Assembly: GCA_903900335.1 (NCBI GenBank)
Contig: CAIUMP010000030.1
Location: 72,068-136,067 of the forward strand
Direction of reading: 5' to 3'
DNA from: an uncultured Ignavibacteriota bacterium
GTDB taxonomy: Bacteria; Bacteroidota; Ignavibacteria; Palsa-1295
DNA length: 64,000 bases
A model generated the notes under the pieces. That model saw only the letters and a list, made by a program, of their open reading frames with translations, ran no database searches and had not been told where the DNA came from. This document shows positions 1 to 10,112 of the stretch, piece by piece (within the stretch, counting starts at the first letter, position 1; the number at the start of each line of letters is the position of its first letter). A program made the translations under genes and the position numbers.

Positions 1-340
1 CTATGGCTGTCAGGCGATAGGCACGCCAGGCATCGTCATTATTCATGTCGTTCGGCGAACAGGACTCGAAGGTGGAAATCACTTCTCGAAACGCGCCGGC
101 TTCATAGGAGTGCTGTGCCCGCGAAAGTGCCTCTTCGCAGCCACCGATACTTCGGCTTTCGGGAGCCGCCGAAGGCTCATCGGGGGTCGTCTGCGCGCAG
201 ACAGGCTCCGAGGGACCAAACGACCCAAAGGCAAGGACGAGCAGAACCAGCGCCGATCGGGCGGCGATTGCGTGCAGCATCCGTGCAAGATGGTTGAACC
301 CATTGCTGTGGCTCAAAACGGGACGTGTCAGCCTCGACAT
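1..340 (-). CDS. Secreted TPR-like protein, 5' part (runs off left edge)
   Basis: An open frame of 113 codons runs from an ATG at 340-338 down to base 1 with no stop, so the C-terminus lies outside the window. The N-terminus has a basic n-region, a hydrophobic core (ALVLLVLAFGSFG) and a likely cleavage after VCAQ near residue 50, so export is probable. An internal ATG at 280 would give a shorter n-region and is an alternative start. The mature part contains CEEALSRAQHSYEAGAFREV, which resembles the first helical pair of a tetratricopeptide repeat (A..Y..G.F.E) as found in many Bacteroidota secreted TPR proteins. The gene is divergent from the Ycf48-like array. Coding is well supported by codon structure and signal peptide; the TPR assignment is an inference from about 45 residues. 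Confidence 0.7.
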   Translation of the reverse strand, partial: MSRLTRPVLSHSNGFNHLARMLHAIAARSALVLLVLAFGSFGPSEPVCAQTTPDEPSAAPESRSIGGCEEALSRAQHSYEAGAFREVISTFESCSPNDMNNDDAWRAYRLTAI

Positions 341-717
341 TCAGAAAAAACTAATTACGGCCTATTGTATGCGGTACTCCAAACCATGCGAATATAAGCA
401 TATTGTCGGCCTTGACTCTGAATCTGGCGATTGTTTGCCACTGTTTTCGCCCTGGCTGGACCGATCGAACAAACCGGCGAATGCTAGTTCCAGCGTGCGT
501 CCATTCTGAACGCAAAATCTGGCGCTCGCTGGGAGCATTATTTGCCAATTGGTATGTTGTTACTTAAGTCTGCGCTTCATTTTGAACTCGCAGTTCTTTT
601 GGCCGTGCCAGAGGATGGCTCGGAATCCCTGAACTATTGTCGTCTACAGGCGCGAAATATTCTGTGAGTGGGGTCTACTACACCAGATGCTCGCCCGTCT
701 GGCTTCGCCTAGAATTT
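341..717. other. Divergent intergenic region
   Basis: This 377-base stretch separates the minus-strand secreted TPR-like gene from the first propeller gene and should hold both promoters. I see no TAnnTTTG box, strong inverted repeat or RNA gene in it. Short open frames here have no signal peptide or recognisable composition. A TTG at 637 would extend the propeller frame by 27 codons, but the ATG at 718 places the signal peptide at the N-terminus. Confidence 0.4.
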
Positions 718-3042
718 ATGAGAGCCCTAGAATCTACCCGAGTGAGTGTGCTCCTATTGCTGTGCATAACCAGTTCCGTGCAATCTCAACATCTCGTGCG
801 TTTGAGCCCGCCGAACATCGTGCTTCATGGTATTTGCATGGCAGATTACACGCATGCCATCGCTGTCGGGGACTCGGCGACGATCCTGTATTCGAAGGAT
901 ACCGGCCTCTCGCGAACATGGTATCATTTACAGTCCCCTTGCGACAAACGCCATTCATTTAATGGAGTAAGCTATCACGACGCGAACCATGCCGCGATCA
1001 TCAGCGACAGAGGATTGATCTTCACAACATCCGATGCAGGAGCTACCTGGAAACAAGTCGCGACAGGAATGACAAACCAGACGCTCCGCGGGATCATACG
1101 CCCATATAGCGGAGGCCTCATCGTTGTTGGAGATAGCGGTATCATTCTCCGCTCTATCAATAGCGGAGGGACTTGGACCAAGATACCATCTCACACGACG
1201 CGCAACATCTACGCGATTTCCGTAAGCGACCGAGGGATCGGTTACTTTGTAGGAGACCACGGTTTGATCGGAAGGACAACAGATAACGGAGCTACTTGGC
1301 CTGATGTGACGGACACGATCAGCAATCTCGGCGCAAACCTCGAGGGAATCAATTTCCGCGCAGTAGCTGTCGATGACAACCTTGCTGACACAGCCTATGC
1401 CGTGGGTGACAGCGGTGGCATCGCCCACGCTCATAGCGGCATGTGGAGTGCAATTGATCCTGAGAGCATCTATGGTCCAAGCTCCTTTGGGACGCCAGAG
1501 CATGACCAGCAAGTAACTCGCGTGCGACACTCAAACTTTGCGGTTGTTTCGTTCCGTGCGACCATTGGTGGCGATGAGTTTACCCTATCCGGACCAGGCG
1601 ATTTCACCATCAAAGAGTTTCAGCCTGCCGGGGAGCTTCTCACTTACCAGCCGTTCTCCGTCATTGGAAGTGCCGACGGAGGTACCGATGATGCAATTGC
1701 CAGATTCACTTGCGCCTTTACATGGAAGTACTTCCCCAAGGAAGTCGTGCTTCTTGGGCAAATCGGAGAGGGGATCTCGGGAGAGAATGACTTCAACACG
1801 GAGATCAGTTCTGAGATCGTGCAGCCAGAAGTTCCTTGCGGATTTCAGAATTTCCTCTTCGCTTCGATCGATACGTTCGGCAAGGGATTTGCAACCGCCG
1901 TCAATGGTATCTTCCTCAAAACCTCCGATCACGGGCTCACCTGGACACAAGCCTATCCTGCCTTCACGCAGAACTCGAACTACACTTCGACCGACATCTG
2001 TACGATCGACTCCAACAACGCATTCGCGGTTGGTTGGGGTGGAAACATGTATCGAACAAGCAATGGCGGAAAGGATTGGGACAGCAGCCTTATCGATCCC
2101 GCGCGTGAAAGACTACATAGTATTGCTCACCCAGCTGAGCAGACCTTTGTGGTCTGCGGCGATTACGGCACGATACTGTATAGCACGGATAATGCCCACT
2201 CCTGGAATGTAGTAAGTTCAACGACAACGGCGTATCTTGAGTCCATTGCCTTTTCAACTCCGCAGATCGGTGTCGCCGTGGGCACGAGCGGCACGATCAT
2301 TCGCACAACAGATCAGGGAAGGAGCTGGAAGGAGACAAACAACATCTTGACCGGGACAACCACCTCTTTCCGGCAAGTAATTGCTTTCACCGGCGGTCTC
2401 TATTACGCTACTACTGACAGCAGCGGGCTCTTTCGTTCGACCGATAACGGACTGAACTGGAATCCCGTATTTCACGCGCCGGAGACAATTGGAATCGGAT
2501 TTTATGATCAGAAAATCGGCGTCATAGCAAGGTCTGCCTGGTCTTCTCTAACGGTGCCGGATACCATGCGCTTCGCATTCACAAGAGACGGCTTCGCCAC
2601 TGCGCCGATCGAGTTTGATATTCCAATGATCAACAACAATCGTGTCGCGATCCACTTCCTCGACTCGAATACGTTTCTTTGTTTCGGATCATATAGCTTC
2701 GTGGTAAAGGTGGACATGGCACAAGGCACCGCAAGTGTTAGTTATGGTTCTGCAACTCGAACCGCCGCTCCGCTTCAGATCTTTCCGAATCCAAGCAAGA
2801 CACACCGGATGAGCATCGAGTATGACGTGAAGGTTGCAGGGACGACCACAATCGAACTCTGGGATGCGCACGGTGTGCGCGTGCAGACTCTCTACTCTGC
2901 GGAAGAAGAGGTGGGACGTCATTCACGTGCATTAGCTATTGATCCGGCTCTGCACGGCGCCAATTTTGTTAAGGTCCTGACCGAGGAAACCGTCACCAGC
3001 ACTTCAGCGAACTCGTACACCGTTCCGATCATCGTCGAATAA
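718..3042 (+). CDS. Ycf48/BNR-type beta-propeller protein with T9SS sorting domain (array copy 1)
   Basis: A secreted protein of 774 residues. The ATG at 718 is chosen because it places a signal peptide (core VSVLLLLCITSSVQSQ) at the N-terminus. Residues about 35-230 and 390-620 contain repeats of the form VGDSG.I..S...G.TW, as in Ycf48-like and Asp-box propellers (for example STDNAHSWN, TTDQGRSWK, STDNGLNWN). A conserved ADGGTD element lies near residue 318 between the two propeller parts. The end, from about residue 688 (FPNPSKTH...TTIELWD.HG), is a type A T9SS sorting domain, so the protein should cross the outer membrane and be anchored or released. It is the first of five tandem paralogs, 28 bases before copy 2. 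The ligand or role is unknown; Ycf48 itself is a photosystem assembly factor, which should not be transferred here. Confidence 0.85.
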   Translation: MRALESTRVSVLLLLCITSSVQSQHLVRLSPPNIVLHGICMADYTHAIAVGDSATILYSKDTGLSRTWYHLQSPCDKRHSFNGVSYHDANHAAIISDRGLIFTTSDAGATWKQVATGMTNQTLRGIIRPYSGGLIVVGDSGIILRSINSGGTWTKIPSHTTRNIYAISVSDRGIGYFVGDHGLIGRTTDNGATWPDVTDTISNLGANLEGINFRAVAVDDNLADTAYAVGDSGGIAHAHSGMWSAIDPESIYGPSSFGTPEHDQQVTRVRHSNFAVVSFRATIGGDEFTLSGPGDFTIKEFQPAGELLTYQPFSVIGSADGGTDDAIARFTCAFTWKYFPKEVVLLGQIGEGISGENDFNTEISSEIVQPEVPCGFQNFLFASIDTFGKGFATAVNGIFLKTSDHGLTWTQAYPAFTQNSNYTSTDICTIDSNNAFAVGWGGNMYRTSNGGKDWDSSLIDPARERLHSIAHPAEQTFVVCGDYGTILYSTDNAHSWNVVSSTTTAYLESIAFSTPQIGVAVGTSGTIIRTTDQGRSWKETNNILTGTTTSFRQVIAFTGGLYYATTDSSGLFRSTDNGLNWNPVFHAPETIGIGFYDQKIGVIARSAWSSLTVPDTMRFAFTRDGFATAPIEFDIPMINNNRVAIHFLDSNTFLCFGSYSFVVKVDMAQGTASVSYGSATRTAAPLQIFPNPSKTHRMSIEYDVKVAGTTTIELWDAHGVRVQTLYSAEEEVGRHSRALAIDPALHGANFVKVLTEETVTSTSANSYTVPIIVE

Positions 3043-3070
3043 TTTCATCCACCAGCAACTGATAGTTGAG

Positions 3071-5425
3071 ATGAACCAGTGTAGCAGCCGTATTCTGGGC
3101 GTACTTCTTGTACTCACGCTGTCTCGCAGCGCCGATGCGCAGCAGGTCACGCAGGTATTCCCAGCAAATCTCACATTCCGAGCGGTGAGTATTCTGAACG
3201 ACTCCAACGCTATGGCCGTCGGGGACTCCGCTTCTGTTTTGGTGACCGATGTGTATCATGGGAGGTGGTGGTATCTTCTGAAATCACCGTGCTCAAAGAG
3301 CCACACGCTTCGGGGTGTTTCCTATTACCGTTTCGGCAACGCCGTTGTCATTTCTGATTCCGGACTAATCTACTCCACTTCGGACAAAGCGTTAAATTGG
3401 AAGCCCTCCGGAACGGGAATTCCGGTTGGAATGACCTATCATCCAAAGGCGAACTTGCACGCCATTACTTACACGAAGCAAAGTGGTTTGATCATCGTTG
3501 GCGACAGTGGCTTGATTTTACAATCAGACAACGAGGCGGCAACATGGACGCGCATCGCATCCGGCACCACACACGACATCACCGCAATCTCCATCAACGA
3601 TAACGGACTTGGCTACTTCGTAGGTGAACATGGATTGATCGGCAGGACCACCGACTACGGCATGACGTGGCCCGTTGTAACAGATACCATTCACAACGTT
3701 TGCGCAAATTCGGACTTCATCAATTTCCGGGCAGTTGCGGTGGATGACTCCGTCGGTGCGCTCGCCGTTGGCGATAGCGGTGGAATTGCATGCTGTCAGG
3801 ATGGACTTTGGACCGCTATCAACGCGCATTCGAGTTTCTACTACCCACCGAACGATGACTCCACGTGGAAGGCCAAGCTTGTCACACATAGCAATTACAC
3901 AGGGGTCTCGGTGCTTTTCCGCACAATTACTGACTCGAGCCTTCGTCATCCAGAAATAGTATTTGCTGTCGCAGCCGACAATGACTTTACGCTGTGGTTC
4001 TATCTTTACTGGGGGCGTTCTAACCCAACTTCACACGGCAACCTCGTGAACATCCCACAAATCCTTGGAGATGCTGACGGCGGCTCCGATCACTCCCCGG
4101 TGCGGGCCCAAGCAGTCGCCACGTGGAAGCATCCAGACCTTACTTCCCAAATAGTAATGGCTACGCCCTTCGCATCGATGCGTGGGGACGCGGCATATAA
4201 CGAGACGTTAGCACAAGACAAACATACCGCTCTCTCCATCCCTGACGATTACCTTCATACCTCTTTTGATAGCAACGGCGTCGGATACGCAACCTGTATC
4301 TCAGGCGTATTCTTGGTGAGCACCAACAATGGGCGATCATGGGATTTCGCCTTCGCGGATCAAGGCTACAACGCATCGGAAGTATTGGCCATCGACGACA
4401 ATACCGCAATAGCAGTGGGGGAATATGGAATGAGCTATCAAACATACACCGCGGGCTCAAGCTGGGACACGGTTCGAATCGACGGGGGTAACGAACGTCT
4501 GCATGGTATCGCCAGCCCCGCAGATAGTATCTTTCTTGTCTGTGGTGATTTTGGCACCATCCTACGAAGTACGGATGATGCTCAGAATTGGAAGCCCGTT
4601 GCAACTACGTCCACCTCCTACCTCCAGGAAATGGCATTCTCATCCCGTCAGATCGGAGTGGCCGTTGGATCGAACGGTACGATCCTGCGAACGACCGATC
4701 AAGGATCGACCTGGAAAGAGATAAATAATATTCTATCCGGCACGACCACATCGTATCGAAGCGTTGCCGCTTTCCCAAGCGGCAAATACTTCGCGACAAC
4801 GGACAGTAGCGGTCTTTTTCGCTCGATAGACAACGGACTAAGTTGGAGCCCGGACAAGTTTGTCCCGAACAGCATGGGAGTGTGCTTCTATAATGAGAAA
4901 GTCGGCGTGGTCGCGGAGTCAACGTGGTCATCACGTTTGGTGCCTGACACTATTCGATTCGCTTTTACTCGAGACGGGTTCAGTTCGAAACCGTTGGAGT
5001 TCAACGTCCCGATCATCAATGATAATCGCGTCGCACTGCACTTTTTGGATTCAAGCACGTTCATGTGCTACGGCTCCTTCGGTTATATCGTGAAGGTGGA
5101 TGTATCAAATGGTAGCCTTACCGTGACGGATGCTTCTCAACAAACTGCCACTAGGCGCTTCGCTTCACCATCGAGCCTGCAAGCCTACCCAAATCCAAGC
5201 GCAACCCATGCCACTACCGTGGAGTATGATATCGCGGAATCTGGGAGGACGACAATCGAGCTTTGGAACGCTATGGGTGAAAAGCTTCAAACGCTATTCG
5301 ATGGTGCTGACGAAAGAGGTCATCACGTGCGGAAGCTATCTATTGGTGAGCGGCTGCGTGGTTCGTGCTTCGTCAAGGTGGTATCCGGTTCTGAATCGCA
5401 TGTGCTACCGCTTATAATGGAGTAG
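3071..5425 (+). CDS. Ycf48/BNR-type beta-propeller protein with T9SS sorting domain (array copy 2)
   Basis: A protein of 784 residues starting at ATG 3071 with signal peptide MNQCSSRILGVLLVLTLS...ADAQ. It aligns with copy 1 along its whole length: the PCSK.H.LRGVSYY element, propeller motifs such as DSGLILQS, a GDADGGSD element near residue 333, the ERLHGIASPAD and CGDFGTILRSTDDAQNW elements, and the final YPNPSATH...TTIELWNAMGE sorting domain from about residue 705. Sequence divergence from copy 1 is considerable, so the duplication is old or the copies have diversified. Likely surface-exposed or secreted through T9SS. Function unknown. Confidence 0.85.
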   Translation: MNQCSSRILGVLLVLTLSRSADAQQVTQVFPANLTFRAVSILNDSNAMAVGDSASVLVTDVYHGRWWYLLKSPCSKSHTLRGVSYYRFGNAVVISDSGLIYSTSDKALNWKPSGTGIPVGMTYHPKANLHAITYTKQSGLIIVGDSGLILQSDNEAATWTRIASGTTHDITAISINDNGLGYFVGEHGLIGRTTDYGMTWPVVTDTIHNVCANSDFINFRAVAVDDSVGALAVGDSGGIACCQDGLWTAINAHSSFYYPPNDDSTWKAKLVTHSNYTGVSVLFRTITDSSLRHPEIVFAVAADNDFTLWFYLYWGRSNPTSHGNLVNIPQILGDADGGSDHSPVRAQAVATWKHPDLTSQIVMATPFASMRGDAAYNETLAQDKHTALSIPDDYLHTSFDSNGVGYATCISGVFLVSTNNGRSWDFAFADQGYNASEVLAIDDNTAIAVGEYGMSYQTYTAGSSWDTVRIDGGNERLHGIASPADSIFLVCGDFGTILRSTDDAQNWKPVATTSTSYLQEMAFSSRQIGVAVGSNGTILRTTDQGSTWKEINNILSGTTTSYRSVAAFPSGKYFATTDSSGLFRSIDNGLSWSPDKFVPNSMGVCFYNEKVGVVAESTWSSRLVPDTIRFAFTRDGFSSKPLEFNVPIINDNRVALHFLDSSTFMCYGSFGYIVKVDVSNGSLTVTDASQQTATRRFASPSSLQAYPNPSATHATTVEYDIAESGRTTIELWNAMGEKLQTLFDGADERGHHVRKLSIGERLRGSCFVKVVSGSESHVLPLIME

Positions 5426-5540
5426 TAATCTTGCTTCTCAGTTGCTCCAATTGGATGTCATTCGCGCGTTCGCGTGAATGGCTCAGCCGTACCATGTCGG
5501 TTAGAGATTCCCATATTCATTTATTGATATAAAGGATAAC

Positions 5541-7789
5541 GTGATCAATCGTTTCATCAGCATCCTGCTTCTGTCTGCTTTGTTTCCATCACGCTGGCGC
5601 AACACGCGACCCAACTGAGCCCCCCAAACATTACGATCCGCGCAGCGAGCATTGCAGACTACTCGCACGCGATGTGCGTTGGGGACTCGGCGACGATCAT
5701 CATTAGCAGGGATTCCATTACGCCGCGCTACTGGTATCACCTCACTGCACCGTGCGGCCTAAGTGTCACGTTTCGCGGTGTGAGCTATTTCGACACATCC
5801 CATGCGGTTGTTGTCGGTGATGGCGGGCTGTTGTTCGCCACGTCGAATAGTGGGGCAACATGGCAATCGCCAGTGGCTGGCCTCACGCGGCAAACCCTTC
5901 GCGCAGCGACGGGTACACCGGGCGGTCATGTGATCGTCGTTGGCGATAGCGGCATCATTCTTCACTCAACGAATGCGGGGAGTACCTGGTCAAAGCTCTC
6001 CTCGAACACGACGCACAACATCAATGGCATCTCGATCAACGGCGTCGGAGAAGGCTATTGCGTTGGTAATCATGGTTTGATCGAGTTCACTTCTGACTTT
6101 GGAAACTCGTAGACGTTGATGGGAGATACTATACGGAATCTCGGGGCGAACAACGATTACATGAATCTCCGGACGGTTTCCGTTGCCGATTCCGTATCCG
6201 CCTACGTGATCGCCATGGGTGACAGCGGCGCCTTCGCGTGGCGCCATGGGGATGTATGGAATGCGATGCGGGCCACTTCGATCGACAGGGACTCTGCGCG
6301 GATCGCGATCATGCAGCGTACGAACTATCGTACAGTCATCTTCGATGGCGCTACCTGGAGCGCCCATGGCGATGGCGACCATCGTTTGACGATCCGACCA
6401 ACCGGGACGGCACAAAAGATGGAATTCTCGTATGGCCCACTCACAGTCAACGGCGATGCTGACGGCGGAACGGATAGAACTATCTGCAGAGAACAGGCCA
6501 CCGCAATCTGGCGTGGCCCGATCCAGACCGCAACGGTGTTTGGCGGGCTCTACTTAACGATCTGGACGAACAATGGCTCCGATATCGTGATGCCGGAGTA
6601 CCCTCTCTCGTTGGAGGATTTCCTCTTTGTTTCCATCGATGGCCGAGGCAAGGGCTTCGCGACGGGCTCCGGTGGATATTTTCTGAAGACGACAGACAAC
6701 GGTATCACCTGGGCATGGGTATTTCCTCTACCTGATACTAACCATTCGGCCGACATTAAGGTAACCGACATCCACACCGTCGACTCCAACAACGCATTCG
6801 CGGTAGGCTGGTCGGGTTATCTAGTTCGAACAACCGATGGCGGTCACCATTGGACTCCTACGCAGATTGACGCTAACTTGGAGCGACTGCATGCGATCGC
6901 CCATCCGGCCGATAAGGTGTATATCGTATGCGGAGACTATGGCTCAATCCTTCGCAGTAGCGACGATGGATATACGTGGACTCCCATCAACACAACGACC
7001 ACAGAGTTTCTCGAAGGTATCGACTTTTCTACCCCGGAGATCGGCATCGCTGCTGGCACTAGCGGCACCATACTACGGACCACCGATCAAGGCGTGACCT
7101 GGAATGAAGTGAACAACATCCTCACGGGTGGCTACACTTCCTTCCGTCAGGTGCAGGCCTTCCCGAGTGGGTTTTTCTATGCCATGACCGATAGCAGCGG
7201 CCTTTTCCGATCAACGAATCAAGGGTTGACATGGAATTCCGTGACGCAGGCACCCCAGACGATGGGAATGAGCTTTTACAATGAAAAGATCGGCATTATC
7301 GGTACCTCGTCATCTTCATCGCTCGTCGTGAATGACTCGATGCGTTTCGCATTCACAAAGGATGGATTCGCTACGGCCCCGATTACATTTGGCTTTCCAT
7401 TTGTCAATAACAACCGTGTAGCATTCCACTGGCTGGATTCCAACACATTCTTGTGCTTTGGCTCTCTCAGTTTTGTTGTCAAAGTGGACATGACGAAGGG
7501 CAGCGTTCGGGTGACACAGGTTTCTTCCCCCCAGACACCACTGCGCGTATTCCCGAATCCAAGCGCCACACACAAGACGACTGTGCAATACACCCTTGCA
7601 CAGAGCGGCACAACAACCATCGAATTATGGAATGAGCAAGGCGAGCGGGTGCAGAACCTGCTAAGTTGCGCAGAATCATGCGGGGATCGCGTCCACGTTA
7701 TTAGTATAAAACCCGAGTTGCACGGATCATTCTACATCCACCTCGTTTCTGGGAACGAGTCTTACTCCAGTGCAATTATTTTGAAATAG
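5541..7789 (+). pseudogene. Ycf48/BNR-type T9SS propeller, array copy 3, with frameshift and nonsense codon
   Basis: A GTG at 5541 begins a signal-peptide-like reading (M-INRFISILLLSALF) that goes out of frame and stops at 5616-5618. The mature sequence (SITLAQHATQLSPPNI, then the normal family sequence) continues in another frame from about 5585. One extra T in the TTT run at 5583-5585 would restore a perfect signal peptide and join them. In the second frame a TAG at 6110-6112 interrupts DFGNS*TLMGDTIRNLG exactly where copies 1 and 2 have the Trp of a TW pair. Downstream, everything is intact through GDADGGTD (near 6460) to the FPNPSATH sorting domain and stop at 7789. Two point-like lesions in an otherwise well-preserved gene suggest recent loss, or sequence errors; read data would separate these. 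Confidence 0.8.
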
Positions 7790-7828
7790 CTTTTTTTCGT
7801 TAGTCTCTTAGATCTTCTAGTAGGTAGG

Positions 7829-10087
7829 ATGTTGCGTTTTGGTGTATTATGCTGTTTGCTCATAACAGCAATTTCTGTTGGCGTTACAGACGCTCAACAC
7901 GTTAGTCAGTTGTGTCCTCGGAACATTTCATTTCGCGGAGTTTGCTTCGGTGATTTCTCTCACATCATGGCAGTGGGGGACTCCGGAGCAGTGTATCTGA
8001 GTCGGAACACGGACTCGAACCGTATTTGGCATCCACTTCCCTCGCCGTGTTCCCCGGCGCATGCGCTGAATGGCGTCGCGTACTACGACACTCTTCGCGC
8101 AGCGGTCATCTCGGATGCGGGGCTTATCTTCCTAACTACGGACGCCGGAGAACACTGGGCAGCTTCCGGCCTGGGAATCACCCATCAGACTCTTCGGGGA
8201 ATCTGTCACACGGCAGATGGGGGTCTCGTTATCGTTGGCGACAGCGGGTTGATATTGCGTTCTGTGGATAGCGGAATTTCCTGGACTCGGATTGCCTCCA
8301 GCACAACGTACGACATTCGGGCTGTGTCGATCAACACTTCTGGAAAGGGGTTTTTCGTCGGCGAGCATGGGCTTGTTGGACGGACTCTTGACTTTGGAAG
8401 AAGTTGGCTCCAAGTTACCGACACATTCCATCTTGCCGGCTTCAACCGTGGGCCAATAAACTTCAGAGCGGTTGCCGTCAGTGAAGGAATTGGCGCGGTT
8501 GCAGCAGGTGACAGCGGCGCGATCGTACGAACCACCAATGGTACGACGTGGATCACGACAACCTATCTCCCAAACTGGACAACCGCAGCGGACTCTGGCT
8601 TCTACCGGCCGCTGTTCCGAAATGCATCGTTCCGTTCCGTGCTGTTCTGCGGGTTACCAGGATTGACCTGGATTGTATTCAGCGACAATGACCTGGCCGT
8701 TGTTATCGCGGGGAATCAGATCAGTGACTTCGAGTCTCCACCTTTTCAAGGTGATGCCGACGGAGGAGTTGATAACAGCCGCCTCCGTGGACATTGTGCG
8801 GCCGGTTGGAGAGGTGCACCCCGACTCGAATTTGTCTATGCGGGATCCCTAGAACAGATCTCCACAGCCTCGACTTCAGGGGGATTCTGGCCGGGACGCG
8901 TCGCAGACTTTACGGGTACGCATCAATACTCCAATTTCATGTTCGCCTCAATTGACTCTCTTGGGGATGGCTTTGCGACTGCCGTAGGCGGTGGCCTTCT
9001 CAAAACACGTGACAACGGGCTCTCCTGGACGATTCTCGACTACACCGTCAGCCACTACTTAACGGATATCTACACTATCGATTCCAACAACGCGCTCGCT
9101 GTCGGGTGGGCTGGAAGCTGCTTTCGCACCACGAATGGAGGGCTGTTCTGGGATAGTACGATCATAGATCCCAACAACGAGCGCCTGCACAGTATCGCGC
9201 ATCCAGCAAAGGACGTATTTATCGTTTGCGGTGACTATGGTACGCTCTTGCGCAGCACCGATAACGGTTCGAGCTGGATTCCCCGGATATCCCCCACCAC
9301 TGCATTCCTTGAGGCCGTGGCATTCTCAACACCCTCGATCGGGATTGCAGTTGGAACGAACGGTACCATACTTCGGACCACCGATCAAGGCGTAACGTGG
9401 TCCGACGTGAATAATATTCTCTCTGGAGGACAGAGTTCATACCGTCAGCTTGTGGCTTTCCCAAACGGCACGTACTATGCTTCGACCGATAGCAGCGGAC
9501 TCTTCCGATCGACAGATCATGGCGCGAGTTGGCTCAGTGTCAATCATGCACCCCGGACGATTGCAATGGGTTTCAACAATGAGAAGATAGGAGTAATTGC
9601 CGACTCAGCATGGAGTTCCAATATCGCCAACGACACAATGCGGTTCGCATTTTCGCGAGATGGCTTTGCGAGCGCGCCACACTTTTTTACGATCCCGATC
9701 ATGAGCAACAACAGGATGGTGTTCCATTTTCTGGACTCGAACACGTTTCTCTGCTTCGGATCCGATGGCTTCGTCATTAAAGTGGATATGTCGCAAGGCA
9801 GCGCTCGCGTCAGCAATGTTAACTTTCCAGGCACTTCGCTTCAGGTACATCCGAACCCTTGCGAAGGGGATCGCCTAATGTTAGAGTATGATCTGCCACA
9901 AGCCGGCAAAACGACGATCGAGCTCTGGAATGCACGTGGGGAATGCGTGCAAACGCTTTTCGCAGGCGAAGAACAGGCGGGTCATCGCGGTCGAGAGCTG
10001 CGCGTCAGTTCAAATATACATGGAGCGCTTTTCCTAAAGCTAAATTCCGTGGGGGAGTCAAAGACCGTTCCAATTTTTATGCGGTAG
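7829..10087 (+). CDS. Ycf48/BNR-type beta-propeller protein with T9SS sorting domain (array copy 4)
   Basis: An intact 752-residue member. The start at ATG 7829 is followed by a clear signal peptide (LRFGVLCCLLITAISVGVTDAQ). Family elements appear in order: PCSPAHALNGVAYY, VGDSGLILRS, the GDADGGVD element near residue 309, TIDSNNALAVGWAG, CGDYGTLLRSTDNGSSW, TTDQGVTW, and a HPNPCEGD...TTIELWNARGE sorting domain from about residue 673. It lies 39 bases after the end of copy 3 and 25 bases before copy 5, so the array may be read as one transcript. No terminator-like hairpin was seen between the copies. Confidence 0.85.
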   Translation: MLRFGVLCCLLITAISVGVTDAQHVSQLCPRNISFRGVCFGDFSHIMAVGDSGAVYLSRNTDSNRIWHPLPSPCSPAHALNGVAYYDTLRAAVISDAGLIFLTTDAGEHWAASGLGITHQTLRGICHTADGGLVIVGDSGLILRSVDSGISWTRIASSTTYDIRAVSINTSGKGFFVGEHGLVGRTLDFGRSWLQVTDTFHLAGFNRGPINFRAVAVSEGIGAVAAGDSGAIVRTTNGTTWITTTYLPNWTTAADSGFYRPLFRNASFRSVLFCGLPGLTWIVFSDNDLAVVIAGNQISDFESPPFQGDADGGVDNSRLRGHCAAGWRGAPRLEFVYAGSLEQISTASTSGGFWPGRVADFTGTHQYSNFMFASIDSLGDGFATAVGGGLLKTRDNGLSWTILDYTVSHYLTDIYTIDSNNALAVGWAGSCFRTTNGGLFWDSTIIDPNNERLHSIAHPAKDVFIVCGDYGTLLRSTDNGSSWIPRISPTTAFLEAVAFSTPSIGIAVGTNGTILRTTDQGVTWSDVNNILSGGQSSYRQLVAFPNGTYYASTDSSGLFRSTDHGASWLSVNHAPRTIAMGFNNEKIGVIADSAWSSNIANDTMRFAFSRDGFASAPHFFTIPIMSNNRMVFHFLDSNTFLCFGSDGFVIKVDMSQGSARVSNVNFPGTSLQVHPNPCEGDRLMLEYDLPQAGKTTIELWNARGECVQTLFAGEEQAGHRGRELRVSSNIHGALFLKLNSVGESKTVPIFMR

Positions 10088-10112
10088 TGTTCCTCCTATG
10101 CCATGGTGAATT

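Noticed and set aside
955-1530. 191-codon minus-strand open frame
   Set aside because: It is antisense to copy 1 of the propeller array with no supporting motif.
718-10087. Naming the array genes as photosystem II assembly factor Ycf48
   Set aside because: The similarity is to the propeller repeat only; the proteins are secreted T9SS substrates about twice the length of Ycf48 in a locus without photosynthesis genes.
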